Assembly (NCBI GenBank): GCA_003211315.1
Contig: QCTC01000001.1
Location: forward strand, 1-43,738
From: Prochlorococcus sp. AG-670-O17
Lineage (GTDB): Bacteria > Cyanobacteriota > Cyanobacteriia > PCC-6307 > Cyanobiaceae
Reading direction: 5' to 3'
Length of the DNA: 43,738 bases
Below are positions 10,276 through 18,546 of this stretch, one piece after another. The notes beneath the pieces are model-generated. The model searched no databases. It had not been told where the DNA came from and was given only the letters and a program-made list of their open reading frames with translations. Positions within the stretch are counted from its first letter, which is position 1, and each line of letters opens with the position of its first letter. The position numbers and the translations under genes are program-made.

Positions 10276-10545
10276 ATGACTAAGGAGAAATCTGAATCAA
10301 AGTTGAAAGTGATTATTGATAACTTTTTATTGATAAATTTATTCGTTGTTATTTTTTTTGCAATATTTTTTATTTTTGCAGTAATTATGCAAATTAATGG
10401 AGTATTTATTTTCCTTGATATTTTTCAGAATCTTTGGAATCCACTCATCACACCTTTAATCACTATTCTAATTATTAGTGCGGTAGTTAATGGAATTAAT
10501 TCTTGGTGGAGGCGTAAATGGCTTTCTCAAGAAGAGGATATTTAA
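10276..10545 (+). CDS. Small hypothetical membrane protein
   Basis: 89 aa with two hydrophobic segments. Confidence 0.6.
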   Translation: MTKEKSESKLKVIIDNFLLINLFVVIFFAIFFIFAVIMQINGVFIFLDIFQNLWNPLITPLITILIISAVVNGINSWWRRKWLSQEEDI

Positions 10546-11428
10546 ATTTATATATTTTTTCTTGTAATTTAATACTGATTACTTTTTGGCCCTCTAGTAC
10601 TAATTTTGCCCCATCACCTAATAATAATTTCAGTATAGTTCCTGGCACTGGGAGTAGATCAGGTCTTTTGAGGCATCTACCTAAAGTTTTGGAGAAATAC
10701 TTCATTAATACTGGCTCCGGTGCAACAGCGTTATATACCCCAGAAAATTGTTTATCTACTAATGCTTTAATTATTAATCCACATAAATCACTTCTATGAA
10801 TCCAACTCATCCATTGATTCCCATCTCCGATTGGACCTCCCAGTCCAATTTTAAATACTGGAAGCATTTTTCCTAGTGCTCCTCCTTCTGCTTCTAAGAC
10901 TATTCCGATTCTGAAAATTACTAATCTTGAGAAAAATGGTTTTCCGTTCGCAACTTCCTCCCATTTATTGCAAAGGTTAGCTAAAAAATCGTTACCACTC
11001 TGACTATTTTCATTGAACTCTTGAGTTAAACTTGTTCCATAAAAACCTATTGCCGAACCATTTATTATGACTTTAGGATTGATTCTGGATTTTTTAAGGG
11101 TTTCCATCAAAAACTTAGTTGAATTAATCCTGCTTTTTTCAATCTCTTCTTTTTGAATAGAAGTCCACTTTTTATCTGCTATTGGTTCACCAATTAAATT
11201 AATTATCCCATCAGAATCTTTTAAATTAATTAATAGATTTTTATTGCTCCAGTTTTGTTTTTTTGAAAGATCTATTTTAAGAAATTTAAATTTATCTAGC
11301 GGAATATTTATCTTCAAATTATTAATATTTTTTCTACTGATAATGCAAAGTTCGTGGCCTTCTTTGAGTAAAGCTGGGACTAACTCTTTCCCCACAAAAC
11401 CCGTACATCCAAGGAGTAGCAGACGCAT
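10496..11428 (-). CDS. TIGR01777-type NAD-dependent epimerase/SulA-homolog
   Basis: MRLLLLGCTGFVGKELVPALLKEGHEL; INLIGEPIADKKWT; SAIGFYGTS; WIHRSDLCGLI. Confidence 0.88.
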   Translation of the reverse strand: MRLLLLGCTGFVGKELVPALLKEGHELCIISRKNINNLKINIPLDKFKFLKIDLSKKQNWSNKNLLINLKDSDGIINLIGEPIADKKWTSIQKEEIEKSRINSTKFLMETLKKSRINPKVIINGSAIGFYGTSLTQEFNENSQSGNDFLANLCNKWEEVANGKPFFSRLVIFRIGIVLEAEGGALGKMLPVFKIGLGGPIGDGNQWMSWIHRSDLCGLIIKALVDKQFSGVYNAVAPEPVLMKYFSKTLGRCLKRPDLLPVPGTILKLLLGDGAKLVLEGQKVISIKLQEKIYKFKYPLLEKAIYASTKN

Positions 11429-11571
11429 ATTTTTAATTATGTAATAGATCTAGACTATTAAAATTTTGTATCGATTGTAATTATTATGATGTAATCAATT
11501 TAAAAAAAAATTAATGAAAAAAGTTTTTGTATAATAAATTTAGAAATCTAAATGAATTAATAAATCTCATC

Positions 11572-11814
11572 ATGACTGAGTCGATACCCAAGAAGCCTCT
11601 TAAGAAAGGAAGCTTAGTCTTTATAGATAAAAGTATTTATGACAATAGTGTCGAAGCATTAGCTAGTGATCAAGATTTACCTAGTTATATATTTGAAGGC
11701 CCTGGGGAAATTCTAAGTATTAAAGAAGAATATGCTCAAGTAAGGTGGCGTCGGCCAGTGCCAGATGTTTGGTTTAAATTAGACCAAATCAAAGAATATA
11801 TAGTTGCAGAATAG
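11572..11814 (+). CDS. ndhO: NAD(P)H-quinone oxidoreductase subunit O
   Basis: LKKGSLVFIDKSIYDNSVEALASDQDLPSYIFEGPGEILSIKEEYAQVRWRRPVPDVW; TATAAT-like box around 11528. Confidence 0.88.
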   Translation: MTESIPKKPLKKGSLVFIDKSIYDNSVEALASDQDLPSYIFEGPGEILSIKEEYAQVRWRRPVPDVWFKLDQIKEYIVAE

Positions 11815-11818
11815 TTAT

Positions 11819-12496
11819 TCAGAAAATTATAGATTTTTTATCATAAGCCATTTTTGATTGGATTCTTTTTGCTTCTTTCATCATTTCTTTACCATCAAAT
11901 AAATAATCATCAACATATCCTTGTGTGTACTTATCCAGTTCCGATAAAGCATCCTTAACCTGAGAAAAACAATGATAAAGATCTAAACCTAAAGAGGATA
12001 TTGAATTCGGCACAGATATTGACTTATAAAGTTTATCAACTTTTTCAATTTTTCTTTGGGAAACAGTAATGTAACTGCAAAAATTATCCATCAATTCTTC
12101 ATCATATGGATCAGCAGATAGTTCTTTTATTTCTTGACTCAAAGGTTTGATTATTTGGCTAATAAATCTATTGGTAGGAGTATAAATATTTTTTATCCAA
12201 TTTTTAACTTCATTATCTTTTATTGTAGAACTATATTTTGTTGTATTAACTTTCTCTTCCCAATTTTCATTTCTGAAATTAGATGATTGTTTTAATGAAA
12301 ATAAGTTTTTATCATATTGTTCTTTTTTAAAAGGATCATTAAGAGTCTCCCATGCATCTTGTATTGCAAGAAACCTATCTTTTTCGCCTCCTGCATCGGG
12401 GTGATGTTGTTTAACTAAGCGACGATAAGAAGATTTAATTTCACCTTGAGTTGCATTTTCTTTTACCTCTAATTCTTTATAAAGATTTTTGATCAT
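11819..12496 (-). CDS. DnaJ-domain protein
   Basis: NLYKELEVKENATQGEIKSSYRRLVKQHHPDAGG. Confidence 0.88.
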   Translation of the reverse strand: MIKNLYKELEVKENATQGEIKSSYRRLVKQHHPDAGGEKDRFLAIQDAWETLNDPFKKEQYDKNLFSLKQSSNFRNENWEEKVNTTKYSSTIKDNEVKNWIKNIYTPTNRFISQIIKPLSQEIKELSADPYDEELMDNFCSYITVSQRKIEKVDKLYKSISVPNSISSLGLDLYHCFSQVKDALSELDKYTQGYVDDYLFDGKEMMKEAKRIQSKMAYDKKSIIF

Positions 12497-12511
12497 ATCT
12501 AATACCTTTGC

Positions 12512-13480
12512 CTATAGATAACCGTCTTCTCTAGCTTTAATTACAGTGTTTGATTCAAACATTGCTGTAGATAAATATCTTTCACCAAAACTCGGAAGAA
12601 TCACTATTAATCTTTGATTAATAAGCTCTTCCCTTTGACCTATTTTGATTGTTGCAGCCAATGCAGCTCCGCTACTAATTCCTGATAACAGACCCTCTAA
12701 TCGAGCTAATAACCTTCCATAATAAAATGCTTCGTCATCATCTATCTTGAAAATTTCATCTATTAATTTAGTATCAAGTACCTTAGGAACGAAGCCTGCA
12801 CCAATCCCTTGTATAGAATGAGAACCTGCTTTTTCTCCTGAAATTACAGCGCTTTTTGCGGGTTCAACAGCATATATTTTGCAATTTGGATTAACTTTTT
12901 TTAAAAATCGAGAACATCCAGTTATAGTTCCACCAGTGCCAACTCCAGTAACTAATCCATCAATATTGTGATTTGATTGATCCCAAATTTCTTTAGCTGT
13001 TGTCCTTTCATGAATTTCTGGATTTGCGAGATTTTCAAACTGATTAAACTGAAAGCTATTGGTAATACTCGAAGATAATTCACTTGCCAAATCTAATGCT
13101 CCTTTCATTCCTTCTTTGCCTGGAGTGAGTTGTAATTCTGCTCCATATGCTCTTAGCATTGCCCTTCTCTCAATACTCATGGTATCTGGCATAGTTAATA
13201 TCAATTTATAGCCTTTAGCTGCTGCAACCATTGCTAATGCTATTCCAGTATTTCCACTTGTTGCTTCAATTAAGGTTGTTTCCCCGGGTAATATCAAACC
13301 ATCTTTTTCGGCTGAATTTAACATCGAATAAGCGATACGATCTTTCACAGACGCTGATGGATTAAAACTTTCAAGTTTCGCTATTATTTCTGGATAACAC
13401 TGACAGTATTTTTTTATACGATCTAATTTTACTAATGGTGTATTGCCAACTAAAGAAGTAATATCAGCTGCTATTTCCAT
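12512..13480 (-). CDS. cysK: Cysteine synthase (O-acetylserine sulfhydrylase)
   Basis: LVGNTPLVKLDRI; SVKDRIAYSM; EATSGNTGIALAMVAAAKGY; GVGTGGTITG. Confidence 0.94.
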   Translation of the reverse strand: MEIAADITSLVGNTPLVKLDRIKKYCQCYPEIIAKLESFNPSASVKDRIAYSMLNSAEKDGLILPGETTLIEATSGNTGIALAMVAAAKGYKLILTMPDTMSIERRAMLRAYGAELQLTPGKEGMKGALDLASELSSSITNSFQFNQFENLANPEIHERTTAKEIWDQSNHNIDGLVTGVGTGGTITGCSRFLKKVNPNCKIYAVEPAKSAVISGEKAGSHSIQGIGAGFVPKVLDTKLIDEIFKIDDDEAFYYGRLLARLEGLLSGISSGAALAATIKIGQREELINQRLIVILPSFGERYLSTAMFESNTVIKAREDGYL

Positions 13481-13638
13481 AGAAAAAAATATTTACAAAA
13501 TTAAATTTGTTCATTACTATATTAATTGCATTTATATGTCTTTTATGAAAAATTTTTAAATTGAACTTAATTTCAAAACAACTTCTTAGAAAAGATTGTT
13601 CTATAGTTTGTTTATAATACAAAATTTACAACTCTTTT

Positions 13639-13908
13639 ATGTATTCTCTTGAAATAAGTCTTAGATATTCCCCCTTTCCACTTTCAATTCAGAAGAAAGA
13701 GTATGAGGATATTAAAAGAATCTATGATGAAATCAAAGGTTTTATGAATAGTAATAACCAAAATTCCTCTTTGATCGAGTTAAGTTGTGAAAAAGTTCAG
13801 GATAAATTGATAACTGTTCTTGCTAAAGAGGTTATTTCTGTTCAGATTTATGAAAAATCTGCAGTAGCTGGTGGATCAAAAAGGCCTGGATTTTCCTTAG
13901 ATATTTAA
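13639..13908 (+). CDS. Conserved hypothetical protein
   Basis: 89 aa, upstream of and 1 nt from the ABC ATPase ORF. Confidence 0.65.
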   Translation: MYSLEISLRYSPFPLSIQKKEYEDIKRIYDEIKGFMNSNNQNSSLIELSCEKVQDKLITVLAKEVISVQIYEKSAVAGGSKRPGFSLDI

Positions 13909-13909
13909 A

Positions 13910-14593
13910 ATGATCCAGATCGAGGATACTTTTCAAAATGAAGTACCTAATTTAACTTTCAAAGATGTGAGTTTTTCATGGCCAGGAAAAAATGAGCATG
14001 TAATAAATAATTGTAATTTTTCTATTAATAAAACTGGGTTGTGGATGATCGTTGGCAAAAATGGAAGCGGAAAGAGTACCTTGCTGAAGTTAATTAATGG
14101 ACTTCTAATACCGAGCAGTGGAGTTATACATAATTTGGCGAATATTGGGATGGTTTTTCAAAATCCTGATCATCAAATATTAATGCCAAACTGTAGGAGT
14201 GAACTTCTTCTGAATATAAATCACAAATTAAGTAGAAAAGATATTACTAGTAAAATTAATAATGCACTAAATAAGGTTGGATTAGCTGGATTTGATAAAA
14301 GGTCGATTCATACATTAAGTGGCGGTCAGAAACAACGTTTAACTATTGCTTCTTCCTTGATAAGTGATAAGAATTTTATTCTTATGGACGAGCCCACAGC
14401 GCTATTAGATAGTACTAGTCAATTAGCAGTTTTAGAAATAATTAAGGGCCTTACAAATAATAAAAAAAATCCATTTACTGCTTTATGGATTACTCATCGT
14501 TTAGAGGAATTGAGTTATGCAGATGCAGTTGCAGAGATGAAGAATGGAAATTTATCAGATTGGAAGGAACCATTAAACTTTCAATATAATTAG
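13910..14593 (+). CDS. ABC transporter ATP-binding protein, ECF/CbiO-like
   Basis: Walker A GKNGSGKST, Q-loop FQNPDHQI, signature LSGGQKQR, Walker B FILMDEPT. Confidence 0.88.
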   Translation: MIQIEDTFQNEVPNLTFKDVSFSWPGKNEHVINNCNFSINKTGLWMIVGKNGSGKSTLLKLINGLLIPSSGVIHNLANIGMVFQNPDHQILMPNCRSELLLNINHKLSRKDITSKINNALNKVGLAGFDKRSIHTLSGGQKQRLTIASSLISDKNFILMDEPTALLDSTSQLAVLEIIKGLTNNKKNPFTALWITHRLEELSYADAVAEMKNGNLSDWKEPLNFQYN

Positions 14594-14642
14594 GCTGTAC
14601 CCCTTGTCATAGGGTACATATAAGAGTTAGATTTTTATATAT

Positions 14643-14714
<72 letters not shown>

Positions 14715-14730
14715 TTCAATAAACGTCAAG

Positions 14731-14778
14731 AGACTTCAAGTAACGTCATGCAATGTCATGCTACTTGGGGTCTTTTTT
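14731..14778 (+). terminator. Rho-independent terminator downstream of tRNA-Asn
   Basis: AGACTTCAAGTA / TACTTGGGGTCT can form a 12-bp stem (two G-U), followed by TTTTTT. Confidence 0.7.
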
Positions 14779-15346
14779 AATCTACATAATTTGTTAGTAT
14801 CTTTTTTCTCATATATTTATATTCTTCTTCATCAATTGTTCCTTTCTTAAGTAAATCTTCAACTTCATTAAGTCTGTCTTGCAATGTCATCGGCAACTTC
14901 TTTTTTCTTGATGGACTCAGATAGAAAATTAATAATATAATTCCTCCAATAAAAGGAACAAAACTGATAAGAATCCACCACGGGTTTTTGGCGGCATCTC
15001 TCAGACGACGAACTTGAAGAGAAATACTTGGGATTGAAGAAACTAGTGAAAAAGCATAAATTGGCATCAAAATATATGGTCCTATATCCCTGCCATCTGC
15101 ATACCTATAAGGATTCCCAAATATCCAATAAATATCTTTAAAAAGACAAATTCCAATTATGACTGATAGACCTAAGTGTAATAAAAACCATGCTTGTATG
15201 ATCCAAAAATCCCCTCTTTTTGTAATACCTTTAAAATCTAAAGATCTTTTCCAAAATTCTTTAAAAAAATCTATTTTGTAGGAATTATCAAATGATATTG
15301 AAATAAAACCAATGACATAGAAAAAAATAAAAATTACTGTAAGCAT
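14777..15346 (-). CDS. DUF805-like membrane protein with C-terminal SHOCT-like motif
   Basis: FWKRSLDFKGITKRGDFWIIQAWF...SLQVRRLRDAAKNPWWILISFVPFIGGIILLIFYLSPS; tail LNEVEDLLKKGTIDEEEYKYMRKKIL. Confidence 0.8.
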   Translation of the reverse strand: MLTVIFIFFYVIGFISISFDNSYKIDFFKEFWKRSLDFKGITKRGDFWIIQAWFLLHLGLSVIIGICLFKDIYWIFGNPYRYADGRDIGPYILMPIYAFSLVSSIPSISLQVRRLRDAAKNPWWILISFVPFIGGIILLIFYLSPSRKKKLPMTLQDRLNEVEDLLKKGTIDEEEYKYMRKKILTNYVD

Positions 15347-15401
15347 ATATTGTTCTTTAAATATTCGATATCATTTTAAGTCAATTATTTTTTAAAGCAC
15401 A

Positions 15402-15593
15402 TTACCAATCACTTCTTTTGCCATCTATCCATTGATCAATTTGATATTTAAGAAATCCAATTCTTTGAGTGGATAGTTTATGTTTTGGCGGAAATGTTCC
15501 TTTTTCAACTGCACGATTGATAGTTGAAACAGAAATTCCAATTAGATTTGATACTTCTTTGATGCTCAAAAAATGACGATTTTGATAGTCCAT
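15402..15593 (-). CDS. AlpA/excisionase-like helix-turn-helix protein
   Basis: FLSIKEVSNLIGISVSTINRAVEKGTFPPKHKLSTQRIGFLKYQIDQWIDGK. Confidence 0.82.
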   Translation of the reverse strand: MDYQNRHFLSIKEVSNLIGISVSTINRAVEKGTFPPKHKLSTQRIGFLKYQIDQWIDGKRSDW

Positions 15594-15608
15594 AATGCGA
15601 ATAAAATG

Positions 15609-15630
15609 TGTGGCATTTATGTGGCATTTA
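15609..15630. repeat. Two exact tandem 11-bp repeats TGTGGCATTTA (unit 1 right arm)
   Basis: 15609-15619 and 15620-15630. Confidence 0.9.
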
Positions 15631-15697
15631 TTGGATTTTTCCGATTTTCTTACTTCAGAAGCAGTCAGAGTACTTCAAATCGCCTCTTTAAGACTCT

Positions 15698-15707
15698 CGC
15701 CCGGGGA
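15698..15707 (+). repeat. tRNA-Asn 3'-end core repeat, copy 2
   Basis: CGCCCGGGGA followed by GTTC, as at the tRNA. Confidence 0.9.
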
Positions 15708-15734
15708 GTTCCTTAACAAAATCAAGAACAATCA

Positions 15735-15760
15735 AGAGACCCCATAAGTCTCTTTTTTTT
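15735..15760 (+). terminator. Terminator-like hairpin after core copy 2
   Basis: AGAGAC-cccataa-GTCTCT followed by a T run. Confidence 0.7.
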
Positions 15761-15854
15761 GTGACTATAACTGGAGTTAGAGGAAAATAGATATTCAGCA
15801 CATTCCAATAATAACAATGAGTTTTGACTTTAAAAACTATGATTTTTTGAAAAT

Positions 15855-15898
15855 AGTTAGTGTAAAGTTAGTGTAATTCTAAAAAATAGTTAGTGTAA
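15855..15898. repeat. Three 11-bp motifs AGTTAGTGTAA in 11-bp phase (unit 2 left side)
   Basis: Copies at 15855-15865, 15866-15876 and 15888-15898, with an 11-nt gap before the third. Confidence 0.9.
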
Positions 15899-16068
15899 TT
15901 TCAGAGATATTAATTTACGTATTTATATCAATTTTTGCAATCATTTTTAAATAATTCTGCCGACTCTTCACATCCTAGTTCTGCTGCTTTCTTCAAATCT
16001 TCACAAGCACCTTTCCTATCTTCTCTTTTCCTTGCATACACTGTTAAAGAAACTTGATTTACAGAGAA

Positions 16069-17325
16069 TCAATCTTTTTTATATGTTGCAACTACTTTTG
16101 TATAATCAAATGTAATTTCTTTCTTATCAAGAGCATTTTTATGTTTTGATTCAATTTCTTTCCCGATTTTAATATCTTCATTTGAACCTATTTTGTCTCC
16201 TAACTTTTGTCTAGATTCACCCCGTTTTTGATAAGAAATATAATGTTTAGGATTTATATCTATCGCTTTATTGCAATCATCTAAAGCGCCTTGATAATCG
16301 CACAAACCATATTTAGCAGATCCTCGAAGATAATAAGCACTTGCATAGTTAGAATCAATTTCTATTGCTTTACTAAAGTCATCCATTGCTCCTATATATT
16401 CAAAACTCATTAATTTGCCAAGTCCTCTGTTGCTATAAGAATAAGCATCTTTAAGCGTTATATATAATTCAGGACATGTCTTAACTTGGAAAGACTTATT
16501 TTGCTCATATTGTTCCTTTAAAATACAAACTGCTTCTGAACGATTTTTTTGTGAGTCAGAATCATTAGGATCAATTTCTATTGCTTTAGAGAAGTCATCA
16601 ATAGCACCTTGTATATCTTTTGACATTGCTTTTGCCATTCCTCTATGACTATAAACAGGAGCAATATTAGGATCAATTTCTATTGCTTTAGAGAAGTCAT
16701 CAATAGCACCTTTTAAGTCTTTTAAAATACCTTTGGAAATTCCTCTATTGATATAAATATCAGGGAAAATATCAGGACACTTTTTAGCAAGGTTAGGTTC
16801 CATTTCTATTGCTTTAGTAAAGTCATCTATCGACCCTTGTAAATCTTTTAAACCTTCTTTTATTAATCCTCTATCTACATAAACTTCAGCAATATTAGGA
16901 TTTATTTCTATGCCTTTATTCAGATCATCGATAGAACCTTTTAAATCCTGCTGATACATCTTTACCTTTCCACGCATAATATAAGCGTTCCCACCTTTTT
17001 CTATATTAAAATTTGGATCTGCATCAATAACTGCACTAAATAAATTTTTTGCTGTGTCTAAATTAGAATCGATATAGATAATCCCCATAAAGAAGTAATT
17101 AAAAGAATTATTCATATTTATTTCTTGAGATTTATTAATATCATCGAATGCGCCCTTAGTATCATTAAGTAAATGCTTGCAAAATCCTCGATAAGAATAA
17201 GCATTTCCAAAACTTGAATTTAATTTAATTACTTTATTAAAATTATTTAATGCGTTTTCGAGATCATTATTCCAGAAGTTTTCAACACCAGCATTATAAA
17301 AATTGAGTTCTTCAATCTCAGACAT
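16069..17325 (-). CDS. TPR-repeat protein (reading continues in frame past the TGA to 15928)
   Basis: Repeated 34-aa units ...GAIDDFSKAIEIDPN...; in-frame continuation 15928-16068. Confidence 0.85.
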   Translation of the reverse strand: MSEIEELNFYNAGVENFWNNDLENALNNFNKVIKLNSSFGNAYSYRGFCKHLLNDTKGAFDDINKSQEINMNNSFNYFFMGIIYIDSNLDTAKNLFSAVIDADPNFNIEKGGNAYIMRGKVKMYQQDLKGSIDDLNKGIEINPNIAEVYVDRGLIKEGLKDLQGSIDDFTKAIEMEPNLAKKCPDIFPDIYINRGISKGILKDLKGAIDDFSKAIEIDPNIAPVYSHRGMAKAMSKDIQGAIDDFSKAIEIDPNDSDSQKNRSEAVCILKEQYEQNKSFQVKTCPELYITLKDAYSYSNRGLGKLMSFEYIGAMDDFSKAIEIDSNYASAYYLRGSAKYGLCDYQGALDDCNKAIDINPKHYISYQKRGESRQKLGDKIGSNEDIKIGKEIESKHKNALDKKEITFDYTKVVATYKKD

Positions 17326-17408
17326 AGTTTAATTTTTTAATTCTGATATATATCTAGTTCCTTTTTTTTCTAATGATTCCTAAACTTAAATCTATTAATT
17401 TATAAAAT

Positions 17409-17430
17409 AGTTAGTGTAAAGTTAGTGTAA
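17409..17430. repeat. Two exact tandem 11-bp repeats AGTTAGTGTAA (unit 2 right arm)
   Basis: 17409-17419 and 17420-17430. Confidence 0.9.
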
Positions 17431-17499
17431 TTTAGTAAATATTCAGAATTAGGGGTTCAAGAGTAGTCATACCAAGTCATTAGAGACTTGTTCGAAAAT

Positions 17500-17509
17500 C
17501 GCCCGGGGA
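17500..17509 (+). repeat. tRNA-Asn 3'-end core repeat, copy 3 (extended match)
   Basis: TTCGAAaatCGCCCGGGGAGTTCAATAAAC versus tRNA TTCGAATCCCGCCCGGGGAGTTCAATAAAC. Confidence 0.92.
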
Positions 17510-17526
17510 GTTCAATAAACATCAAT

Positions 17527-17574
17527 AGACTTCAAGTAACTTCATGCAATGTCATGCTACTTGGGGTCTTTTTT
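17527..17574 (+). terminator. Terminator hairpin, copy of the tRNA-Asn terminator
   Basis: AGACTTCAAGTA...TACTTGGGGTCTTTTTT, nearly identical to 14731-14778. Confidence 0.7.
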
Positions 17575-17589
17575 AATCTATATTTTTGC

Positions 17590-18200
17590 TTAGGATTTGT
17601 TTCTCATGTATTTATATTCCTCTTCATCAATAGTGCCTTTTTTAAGTAAGTCTTCTACTTCAGAAAGTCTGTCTTGCAATGTCATAGGTAATTTTTTTGT
17701 TCTTGATGGACTCAGATAGAAAATTAATAATACAATTCCTCCAATAAAAGGAACAAAACTGATAAGAATCCACCACGGGTTTTTGGCGGCATCCCTTAAA
17801 CGTCGCAATTGAATAGAGATACTTGGGATAAAAGTTATTATCGAAAAACCAATAAATAAATTTTAAAAATTTGAATAAACCACAATACATCAAAAAACCG
17901 ATCTATCTGTGCACCACCAAAAGAAAAAATCCTATCTGACTAAAACATTCATTAACTACAGCAATGTTAATGATTAATATCAATAGATAGACATACTGCA
18001 ATAAAAAAAACTTGAGTAATCCAGAAACCCTTTCGTTTTGTAGTACCTCTAAAGTCAAAAGAACTTTTCCAGAATTGCCTGTAATGAATAAAATATTTTT
18101 TTTGAATTTATTGCATTTCTTGGGTCTCTTGAATTGCTATACAAGCAAAGTAGATTCCTGGGATAAAAATCAAAATTATTATAAATATAATTTCTACTAA
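17590..18200 (-). pseudogene. DUF805-SHOCT-like pseudogene
   Basis: C-terminal 72 aa intact (LRDAAKNPWWILISFVPFIGGIVLLIFYLSPS...); upstream reading contains stops; N-terminal FWKSSFDFRGTTKRKGFWITQ remnant near 18010-18080; upstream limit approximate. Confidence 0.8.
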
Positions 18201-18262
18201 AAAAAATCGTTCATTCCCTTTTTATTTTTATTTTTTATAAAAAGTCAATTTATAAAATCACT

Positions 18263-18457
18263 TTACCAAGAATTTATTTTCCCATCTATCCACTGATCAA
18301 TTTGATATTTAAGAAAATCAATTCTCTGAGCAGATAATTTGTGTTTTGGAGGGAATGTACCTTTTTCTACTTGGCGATTGATAGTTGAAACAGATATTCC
18401 AATTAAGTTTGATACCTATTTAATAGTTAAAAAGGGACGATTTTCTTGATTGATCAT
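18263..18457 (-). pseudogene. AlpA-like pseudogene interrupted by one in-frame TAG
   Basis: MINQENRPFLTIK*VSNLIGISVSTINRQVEKGTFPPKHKLSAQRIDFLKYQIDQWIDGKINSW; TAG at 18416-18418 replaces the Glu codon of unit 1. Confidence 0.85.
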
Positions 18458-18478
18458 GGTGGGAATATGGTGGGAATA
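18457..18478. repeat. Two exact tandem 11-bp repeats TGGTGGGAATA (unit 3 right arm)
   Basis: 18457-18467 and 18468-18478. Confidence 0.9.
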
Positions 18479-18546
18479 TTCCTGAAATTCATGACTTTTT
18501 ATATCAATTTAAGTCAGGCACTATTAGGAAAGGTCTACCCGACTTT

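Larger units (their letters stand above)
15698..17509 (+). mobile_element. Island unit 2: tRNA-3'-end-flanked segment with a TPR gene
   Basis: Bounded by CGCCCGGGGA at 15698 and 17500; same 11-bp motif near both ends. Confidence 0.6.

Noticed and set aside
14596-14618. TGTACCC...GGGTACA hairpin just upstream of tRNA-Asn
   Set aside because: A 7-bp inverted repeat between the ABC gene and the tRNA with no strong T-run; probably a weak terminator or chance, not strong enough to call.
16567-16714. 44-nt near-exact repeat at 102-bp offset inside the TPR gene
   Set aside because: Explained by 34-aa TPR unit duplication, normal for this family.
17660-17893. 77-aa minus-strand ORF
   Set aside because: Off-frame reading through the DUF805 pseudogene.
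18012-18200. 62-aa plus-strand ORF
   Set aside because: Antisense to the degenerate DUF805 remnant; no protein-like features.
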